From CAYMWF01 sp964394085 [NCBI: uncultured Gemmatimonadota bacterium] (GTDB lineage: Bacteria; GCA-2686955; CAYMWF01): a stretch of DNA of 39,354 nt. The stretch covers positions 1 through 39,354 of the forward strand of contig CAYMWF010000046.1 in the NCBI GenBank assembly GCA_964394085.1, read 5' to 3'. A program made the translations under genes and the position numbers. Every line of letters starts with the position of its first letter. The stretch's first letter is position 1. The notes under the pieces are model-generated. The model saw nothing but the letters and a program-made list of their open reading frames with translations, was not told where the DNA came from and made no database searches. Positions 33,675 through 39,354 of this stretch are shown one piece after another.

Positions 33675-34100
33675 TTACAGGCCCGGACAGCCTGCATCCA
33701 GAAATTCCTGCAGGAGCAACTCGGCTGCCAGGGCGTCCAGTTTCTTTTTGGCCTTTTTGTACGGTGTACCCAGTTCACGCGTGATCCTGATCGCCTGGAC
33801 GGATGTCAGCCTTTCATCCCGTGAAATTACCGGGCAGTCGAGACGGTCCGAGAGCTGCCCGACGAATGTCTGTGCCTTGACCGCACTTTCACCATGGCTT
33901 CCGTCCATATGCAGGGGCATTCCAACGACCACGGCGGTAACTCCATTCTCCTCGGCATATGAAACCAGTGTTTCGAGAAGTTCTTCCGGCGGACCGGCTG
34001 GCAGCACCTTTCGTCCTGTCGCGATCATGCGCAATTCATCCGACAGGGCGATTCCTACGCGCACAGAGCCGTGGTCCAACGCCATTATTCGTCCAAGCAC
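33675..34100 (-). CDS. ruvX: Putative pre-16S rRNA nuclease RuvX/YqgF
   Basis: An RNase H-fold protein of the YqgF family, which acts in 16S rRNA 5'-end maturation. GTG 34100 gives 141 residues, the family's normal size, and a complete first strand (LGRIMALDHGSVRVGIALSD). GGAGG lies about ten bases before it. ATG 34085, overlapping the rluD stop as TAATG, would delete the first strand. A longer upstream frame is not family-like. Other conserved parts are VVVGMPLHMDGSHG, SRDERLTSVQA and KKKLDALAAELLLQEFLD. It overlaps rluD by 16 bases. Confidence 0.93.
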   Translation of the reverse strand: MLGRIMALDHGSVRVGIALSDELRMIATGRKVLPAGPPEELLETLVSYAEENGVTAVVVGMPLHMDGSHGESAVKAQTFVGQLSDRLDCPVISRDERLTSVQAIRITRELGTPYKKAKKKLDALAAELLLQEFLDAGCPGL

Positions 34101-35104
34101 GGCGCTGCTCCCTCCTCCAGGGTCGAGGCTCGCCGGACGGCCGTCACCAACCCCGAAAAGTCCTCCGGCCATGGTGCTTCGTATCTTTCCAGAGCGCCGG
34201 TGACGGGATGCTCGAATTCGATTGCACGGGCATGTAGAGCGGGTCTCCTGATGGCACTTGCGGCAGCTAAAAGCACGCCGCGGACTTCCGCGGGAGTCTC
34301 TCCCAGCAGAATATGATCCGTGGCACCGTATTGAGGATCCGATACGATCGGATACCCCGCATGCTGAAGGTGAACCCTGATCTGATGGGTTCGTCCCGTT
34401 CTCGGGGTCACTTCCAGCCGCGTCATCCAGGAACAGTAGTCAACCACCCTGAAAGCGGTTTCAGCATCCCTGGAACCTATTCCTCTCACAGCCATTTTCG
34501 TTCTGTCTCTCAAATCCCTGCCAACCGGTCCAACCACTGTACCATTTGTTTCGTCGGGACGTCCCCAGACGACCGCATCATAGGTTTTGGAGATCTTCCT
34601 GTCCTTGAAGAGACTGCCGAGAGCAGCGTGGGCCGCCTCGGTTCTCGCGACGATCATAACTCCGGACGTGCCCATGTCGAGGCGATGGACGATACCCGGC
34701 CTGAAACCCGTGCCGCCACCGGAAGAGAGATCGGGAAACCGCCAGAGGAGCGCGTTTACCAGGGTTCCGGTAAAATGTCCGCGGGATGGATGAACCACCA
34801 TACCTGCCGGTTTGTTTAAAACTATGATATGTTCATCGGAATACAGGATCTGGATGGGAATATCTTCGGGGGTTGGAGCCGATTCATCAGGTTGGGGTTC
34901 TTCGGGCTGAAATGTTATCTCGTCTCCGGGCGACGGTCTGTAGTCGGGTTTAACTACCGCGCCGTCGACCCTGATCGAGCCGTTCTTGATATGCCGCTGC
35001 AATCTTGTCCTGGAATGATCCGTCCAGACCCGCGCGAGGAAAACATCGAGACGCCGACTGCAGTCGTCCGATGATTCAACTTTGTATTTTCGTCCTGTTT
35101 CCAT
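34085..35104 (-). CDS. rluD: 23S rRNA pseudouridine synthase, RluD/RluA family
   Basis: A pseudouridine synthase that isomerises uridines in 23S rRNA. An S4 RNA-binding domain spans about residues 16-65 (RRLDVFLARVW, GSIRVDGAVVKPDYRPSPGD). The catalytic domain has HRLDMGTSG with the essential Asp143. VLNKPAGMVVHPS and 'EVTPRTGRTHQIRVHLQHAG' are typical of RluD. The 339-residue length fits. It starts within the end of lspA (29-base overlap) and ends within ruvX. RluD and RluC are hard to tell apart by eye; RluD is favoured by the S4 domain, context and 'GIVHRLD'. Confidence 0.94.
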   Translation of the reverse strand: METGRKYKVESSDDCSRRLDVFLARVWTDHSRTRLQRHIKNGSIRVDGAVVKPDYRPSPGDEITFQPEEPQPDESAPTPEDIPIQILYSDEHIIVLNKPAGMVVHPSRGHFTGTLVNALLWRFPDLSSGGGTGFRPGIVHRLDMGTSGVMIVARTEAAHAALGSLFKDRKISKTYDAVVWGRPDETNGTVVGPVGRDLRDRTKMAVRGIGSRDAETAFRVVDYCSWMTRLEVTPRTGRTHQIRVHLQHAGYPIVSDPQYGATDHILLGETPAEVRGVLLAAASAIRRPALHARAIEFEHPVTGALERYEAPWPEDFSGLVTAVRRASTLEEGAAPCLDE

Positions 35105-35597
35105 AATCGAGTAATATTACGAGAACGATAATCGCGCTCCCCACGGTGATGAACGAGTCTGCGAGATTAAAGGTCCAGAACCTTGTGGTTCCTACACCGA
35201 AATCGAGAAAGTCGACAACCCTTCCCCTGGAAAGACGATCAACGAGATTACCGAGCGCCCCTCCCAGGATAAGGGTGAATCCGAATCGCTGCAGGAAAGA
35301 GGTGTGTTGTGACAGGAAGATGATGCCGGCCAGAACGATTACCGCAAAAACTGAAACGATGCGCATTCCGGTGGGCGGCAGCAGGTCGATTCCGAATGCT
35401 ATACCGGGATTCTCGATGTAATGAAGGCGGAAGAAATCTCCCAGAACGCGAATGGTTTCTCCCCTGTGCATGTGGCGCATTACAAGGTTCTTGGTCAGCT
35501 GGTCAAGCACAAGTGCGAAAATGGTAATCAAAAACTGCGGCACAAGGGCGGAAAACCGACTGCTTCGAAAGTATTTCTCATCGAGATGCTGCATCAT
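35076..35597 (-). CDS. lspA: Lipoprotein signal peptidase (signal peptidase II)
   Basis: An inner-membrane aspartic peptidase that removes signal peptides from lipidated prolipoproteins, such as the two lipoproteins coded nearby. 173 residues with four hydrophobic helices. The catalytic aspartates are in GNLVDRL (Asp120) and FNLADSFI (Asp147). Other conserved parts are DQLTKNLV (32-39) and IENPGIAFGI (61-70). It begins an lspA-rluD-ruvX-mltG run with tight or overlapping junctions. The MM start makes the first codon uncertain by one residue. Confidence 0.97.
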   Translation of the reverse strand: MMQHLDEKYFRSSRFSALVPQFLITIFALVLDQLTKNLVMRHMHRGETIRVLGDFFRLHYIENPGIAFGIDLLPPTGMRIVSVFAVIVLAGIIFLSQHTSFLQRFGFTLILGGALGNLVDRLSRGRVVDFLDFGVGTTRFWTFNLADSFITVGSAIIVLVILLDYGNRTKIQS

Positions 35598-35794
35598 TCA
35601 TACCTGCAGATACAGGACGCAACCCGTCAAGGCTTCGACCGAAAAGAAATATACAACCTGGGAAACACACGGGGACACCCCGATTCTGGCCTATGGTTCG
35701 CGGGGGTGCTGTATCTGCGCAGGCTGCGGCGGGGAAAGCGGAATAAGACAGGAACGTCGGTGGTTTCAAAGTTCGAAAAAGGAGGATATTCTGT

Positions 35795-36148
35795 TCACCC
35801 TTCCTTCTCCGAACAGGTTATGCACAGGTCGGTGCTGGGGACGAATTCCAGCCTGGCCGTGTCGATGTCTCCCTGGCATGACTCGCAAATGCCGTAGTGG
35901 CCCTCCTTGATTCTTGCCAGCGCCTGGTCGATTTTCTGGAGCTGCCTTCCTTCGGCCGAAGCGAAATAGAAGCTCTTCTCTCTTTCCCGGGCGTCGGATC
36001 CGAGCTCAGCCATATGCTGATCATAATAAGAGTCGGCACTCGCTTCACCGGGTTTGTTTTTTTCTCGAAATTCCTTGAGCCTTTTCAGCACTTCTTCACG
36101 CTCCGAGAGGAGCAGATCTTCGAAGTGTTTCAAGCTTTTCTTATTCAT
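35795..36148 (-). CDS. TraR/DksA-family zinc-finger protein
   Basis: A 117-residue DksA/TraR-type protein. A coiled-coil-like N-terminal part (about 1-80) is followed by a C4 zinc finger with Cys88, Cys91, Cys109 and Cys112 (CESC, 17 residues, CITC). The 'GHYGICESCQGDI' and 'FVPSTDLCITC' phrases are standard for the family. These proteins reach into the RNA polymerase secondary channel and can act with ppGpp. The usual acidic DxxDxA tip is not obvious here, so DksA-like activity is unproven. lspA lies 197 bases downstream, an arrangement common in many bacteria. Confidence 0.92.
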   Translation of the reverse strand: MNKKSLKHFEDLLLSEREEVLKRLKEFREKNKPGEASADSYYDQHMAELGSDAREREKSFYFASAEGRQLQKIDQALARIKEGHYGICESCQGDIDTARLEFVPSTDLCITCSEKEG

Positions 36149-36615
36149 GTCGGTTTCCTACCGCCTGTACTCACCCGAAGCTGACTGCTTCAGGATGGAT
36201 CCGCTCTCTCGGGAATCTTCGCCCGAACCGGCCAAGCCCCGCCGATTATTATTCCGTTCGTGCGTTTCGACGCGAATTCCCGGGAAGCGGAAGCCTGAAT
36301 ACCCCGCGCCACAGCCCGGCCCAGGAAAATAACCTACCGGATATAATCACAAATAACCAGCCCGGCGCAACAGAAATGTAGGATGTTGTACCTGTTCGAG
36401 AGTGTGGCGGGTGATTGTTGGACGATCAAGAGATGTGAGCACTGTGAGTATCGGGCCGCAATTTATAAAGCTCCGGGTGAATCCCTCGAAAAGTCAATCA
36501 AAGTTATATTTCCACTCCATTCCTGACGATTTAGAAAAAGGAAGAATCTGGATTCTATTCAACTGGAAACTACCGGGTGAATGATACATTCCCGCGTTTC
36601 CAGGAAGGCTCCTGT
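36149..36615. other. Divergent intergenic region before the histidine kinase
   Basis: These 467 bases lie between the divergent TraR/DksA and kinase genes. A perfect inverted repeat AGAATC-TG-GATTCT is at 36543-36556, about 60 bases before the kinase start. AGGAAGG at 36602-36608 is the kinase ribosome-binding site. A short plus-strand frame at about 36402-36584 has no ribosome-binding site or recognisable sequence. I found no convincing pair of promoter boxes on either strand. Confidence 0.55.
36543..36556. repeat. Short perfect palindrome, possible operator
   Basis: AGAATC at 36543-36548 and GATTCT at 36551-36556 with a TG centre. Its position upstream of the kinase gene would suit a dimeric regulator site. 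A 14-base palindrome of this kind can arise by chance, so it is only a candidate. Confidence 0.3.
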
Positions 36616-39225
36616 ATGAGCGATGTAATTAAAACCGGAAAATCGAGGGGATTGAGACGCTGTTCGACCGGAGCAGTCCTTGCCTTGCTTTCCACCGGTA
36701 TTGAATGGTTCATACCTGCAAGGGTCCATGATGGAGATCCGGATCAGCACCGCCGCGCCCGCCTGATTGTGCTGTTTTCGGGAACGCTTTTAACATTGGC
36801 AATCATCTATGCGGTGATTTTTCTGCTGATGATCAGCCCGATCTGCGCCATTACACTCTTCGCAGGAGCCGGTGTGGCGCTCGCCACCATGTTTGTCCTG
36901 CGCGGGTCCGGCTCATCCAGGATCACGGGCAATATGCTCACCGGGACCTTCCATGCTGTAATGACCGTTCTCGCATACCGTCTGGGAGGAGACGGCTCAA
37001 TCGCTCTTCCGTGGTATGCGGGTGTACCCGTGGTTGCCCTGAGTACAGTCAGTCGTCGAGCATCCTATTTCTGGCTCTTCGCCACCGCTGCGTCTCTTGT
37101 TCTATTCTATGCCGCCGAATATGCCGGCTATTCATTCCCGAACGATCTGACTCCCCACCATTATAAACTGCTCGGTCTCCTGGCCGGGATCGGCCTTATC
37201 GCACTGATACTTGCTCTCGCCCTTCTTTTTGAGACGGTGAAGAACCAGATGTTGAGGCAGATACAACGCAGCGAGAAGGCTGTGCGACTGGCCAAGGAGC
37301 GCTCCGAGAAAATCCTTCAATCGATCCAGAACGGGCTGCTCATCATTGATGCCGAAACCCACGAGATCGTGGAAGCCAATCCGGCGGCGGCAGCAATGAT
37401 CGGAGCCGCGCCGGAGGAAATTGTCGGGCGAACCTGCAATCTATCTGTCTGTTCGGCTATGCAGGGCGCCTGCCCGGTCACCGACGCCGGAGAGCGGATC
37501 GAGAACCGCGAGATGGAACTGCTGACCAAAGATGGTGGAAAAACGGTTGTAATAAAGACTGTCGTGCCCGTCACGCTGGAAGATCGAGAATGCTTGATAG
37601 AGACATTCGTTGACATCAATAACCTCAAACGGGCGGAGAGGGCTTTGATGGAGGTGAACGAACAACTCAAGCAGCAGACTGCGGTTGCCAGGGGTGCGGA
37701 AAGACAGGCGAATGAAGAGAGAGAACTTCTCAGCGTTACATTGCGCTCCATCGCCGATGGTGTCATCACCACCGATCTTCAGGGTGATATAGTTTTAATC
37801 AATAAAATAGCCGAGCGGCTCTTGGGCTGGAGCCAGCAGGAAGCCTGCGGCCGTCCGGTTCATGAAGTCTTCAATATCATAAACGAAAAAACCGGCAGAC
37901 CCTGTGATAATCCTGTGGAAAAAGTGCTTCACAGGGGGATGATCGTCGAGCAGAAAAATCATATTATCCTGATCGCCAGAAATGGTAACCGGTATCTTAT
38001 CGAAGACAGCGGCGCACCGATATTCGACGAGAACAGCGAGATAATCGGAGCAGTTCTCGTTTTCAGGGATGTGACGGAGAGCAGAAGAACGGCAGAGGAA
38101 CTGCTCAAGGTTAAAAAACTTGAATCGGTAGGAGTGCTGGCAGGCGGGATTGCCCACGATTTCAACAATATACTTACCGCCATCCTTGGCAATATCGACC
38201 TTGCGGGGGTAATGATAGAACCCGAAAACAAGGCATCCCGTCTCTTGCGGGAAGCCCAAAAAGCATCTTTAAGGGCAAAAAGCCTGACCCAGCAGCTGCT
38301 TACATTCTCCAGGGGCGGGAACCCGGTCAAAAAAACCAGCTCCATCGGAAAGACAATTACCGAATCTGCGAATTTCGTCCTGCACGGAAGCCAGGTATCG
38401 TGCCGGTTCAGCATCCCCGATGATTTGTGGCTTGTGGATTTTGATCCGGGACAGATAAGTCAGGTTATTCAAAATCTGGTATTAAACGCCAAGCACGCTA
38501 TGCCCGATGGCGGTGAAATCAACATAGACTGCACCAATATCTCAGATATCAAGTCTGAAACCTCCGTGTTTTTATCAGGCAGCACCTATGTCAAAATCCG
38601 CGTGAGTGACAATGGTTCCGGAATCGCGGAAAAGCATCTTGATAAAATCTTCGACCCCTACTTCTCAACCAAGCAGGAAGGCAGCGGGCTCGGGCTGGCC
38701 ATATCCCACTCAATCATCAGCAAACACGGAGGTCACATATCCCTGCAGTCCCTGGTGGGCGAGGGTACGACCTTCACGATTTATCTTCCCGTATCCGAGA
38801 AGCAAACCGTTAGAGCCCCAACTGAGGTAACCGATGAATCCGAGCACGTCAAAGCCAGAGTACTGGTAATGGACGATGAAGAGCTCGTCCGGGATATCGC
38901 CGAACGTATACTTCTCCACCTCGGACATGAAGTACTGCTGACGGCAGACGGCGAGGAAACAATCTCAACCTTCACAAAATACCGCGAAATCGGGAAACCG
39001 ATTGATGTTCTGATAATGGATTTGACAATTCCGGGGGGTATGGGCGGCAAGGATGCCATCCGGGAAATTCTGGAAATTGACCCTGACGCCAAAGCTATCG
39101 TATCAAGCGGCTATTCCAACGATCCGGTCTTGTCTGATTACAGACAATATGACTTTAAGGCCGCAATCGCCAAACCGTTTATGCTGGAAGAAATGAATAA
39201 AACTTTAAAAGATGTTTTATCATAA
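36616..39225 (+). CDS. Hybrid sensor histidine kinase with PAS domains and receiver
   Basis: An 869-residue signalling protein. The start is ATG 36616 with AGGAAGG seven bases upstream; a GTG at 36577 is less likely. About six membrane helices span residues 48-205. PAS-like domains follow at about 235-345 and 375-490. A HisKA domain has the phosphorylated His514 in GGIAHDFNNIL. A HATPase domain has N-box NLVLNAKHA, DNGSGI and GSGLGLAIS. The C-terminal receiver has acidic Asp753/Asp754, phospho-acceptor Asp802 (IMDLTIP) and Lys853 (AKPF). The first PAS has cysteines (CNLSVCSAMQGACPV). No separate response regulator gene is adjacent. The input signal is unknown. Confidence 0.95.
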   Translation: MSDVIKTGKSRGLRRCSTGAVLALLSTGIEWFIPARVHDGDPDQHRRARLIVLFSGTLLTLAIIYAVIFLLMISPICAITLFAGAGVALATMFVLRGSGSSRITGNMLTGTFHAVMTVLAYRLGGDGSIALPWYAGVPVVALSTVSRRASYFWLFATAASLVLFYAAEYAGYSFPNDLTPHHYKLLGLLAGIGLIALILALALLFETVKNQMLRQIQRSEKAVRLAKERSEKILQSIQNGLLIIDAETHEIVEANPAAAAMIGAAPEEIVGRTCNLSVCSAMQGACPVTDAGERIENREMELLTKDGGKTVVIKTVVPVTLEDRECLIETFVDINNLKRAERALMEVNEQLKQQTAVARGAERQANEERELLSVTLRSIADGVITTDLQGDIVLINKIAERLLGWSQQEACGRPVHEVFNIINEKTGRPCDNPVEKVLHRGMIVEQKNHIILIARNGNRYLIEDSGAPIFDENSEIIGAVLVFRDVTESRRTAEELLKVKKLESVGVLAGGIAHDFNNILTAILGNIDLAGVMIEPENKASRLLREAQKASLRAKSLTQQLLTFSRGGNPVKKTSSIGKTITESANFVLHGSQVSCRFSIPDDLWLVDFDPGQISQVIQNLVLNAKHAMPDGGEINIDCTNISDIKSETSVFLSGSTYVKIRVSDNGSGIAEKHLDKIFDPYFSTKQEGSGLGLAISHSIISKHGGHISLQSLVGEGTTFTIYLPVSEKQTVRAPTEVTDESEHVKARVLVMDDEELVRDIAERILLHLGHEVLLTADGEETISTFTKYREIGKPIDVLIMDLTIPGGMGGKDAIREILEIDPDAKAIVSSGYSNDPVLSDYRQYDFKAAIAKPFMLEEMNKTLKDVLS

Positions 39226-39239
39226 ATCCCGGGAATAGA

Positions 39240-39354
39240 TCATCCGGTAAGGATACCGCGGAGGAAAGCGCGGATTATTGCCAGGATGATCACCGCCGCG
39301 ACCGGGCTCAAATCGAGATCTCCGGCTATCGTGTATTTACGAAGGGGAGCGAGA
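39240..39354 (-). CDS. yggT: YggT-family membrane protein, C-terminal fragment
   Basis: The last 37 codons of a minus-strand gene that runs off the right edge. The visible end reads LAPLRKYTIAGDLDLSPVAA then VIILAIIRAFLRGILTG. The 'PLRK...GDLDLSP' phrase followed by a hydrophobic helix is the characteristic end of YggT proteins, small inner-membrane proteins often coded near cell-division and lspA-region genes. Its stop is only 14 bases from the convergent kinase stop. The stretch is short, so the identification is likely rather than certain. Confidence 0.72.
   Translation of the reverse strand, partial: LAPLRKYTIAGDLDLSPVAAVIILAIIRAFLRGILTG

Noticed and set aside
35578-35769. Small minus-strand frame between the TraR/DksA gene and lspA
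   Set aside because: It overlaps the lspA start, lacks a ribosome-binding site, and its translation has no domain; the cysteines do not form a metal-site pattern.
36402-36584. Short plus-strand frame upstream of the kinase
   Set aside because: It has no ribosome-binding site, no recognisable sequence, and runs through the likely regulatory region.

Overview
The window looks like chromosomal DNA from a Gram-negative bacterium of moderately high G+C. It encodes an RND efflux pump, lipoproteins with lipoboxes, a secretin-based type II secretion system (T2SS) and MltG, all of which imply an inner and an outer membrane. One exported protein (13420-15117) ends in a FlgD-like C-terminal module with the 'HPNPFNP ... 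VYDITGKLVRTL ... SGMYFSRL' pattern, typical of FCB-superphylum-type lineages such as Krumholzibacteriota, Eisenbacteria or Latescibacteria. The phylum assignment is inference from this module and general style, not from a marker-gene tree.

Layout. 1-2818 (+): end of the ATP synthase operon (atpG tail, atpD, atpC), followed by an MBL-fold hydrolase whose only sensible start is a CTG overlapping the atpC stop. 2815-3819 (-): birA. 4140-5462 (+): secreted beta-helix protein. 5785-8094 (+): membrane protein with a HELAH metallopeptidase-like domain and TPR-like region, then suhB. 8901-13113 (-): RND transporter and its membrane-fusion protein. 13420-15117 (+): secreted beta-propeller-like protein with the FlgD-like module and a strong terminator. 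15587-27344 (+): a YugP-type zinc protease and a tightly packed T2SS operon in the order E-F-G-H-I-J-K-L-M-C-D. 27362-31757 (-): priA, a LolA-like exported protein and a TPR lipoprotein, read from a consensus-like promoter. 31897-36148 (-): lipoprotein, mltG, ruvX, rluD, lspA and a TraR/DksA zinc-finger protein. 36616-39225 (+): hybrid histidine kinase. 39240-39354 (-): C-terminal piece of a YggT-family protein cut by the window edge.

How the genes work together. The T2SS block is nearly self-sufficient: ATPase, platform protein, five pseudopilins, L/M/C assembly platform and secretin. It lacks a prepilin peptidase (gspO) and a pilotin, which must lie elsewhere. Start codons of several T2SS genes are resolved by prepilin leader logic and ribosome-binding sites. 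The envelope theme continues in lspA, mltG, two lipoproteins and a LolA-like protein. No tRNA, rRNA, CRISPR array, transposase or prophage gene was recognised. The window is mainly core and envelope genes; the novelty lies in gene architecture (CTG start, three-part protease, unusual GspC/GspD tails) rather than in a clearly new system.
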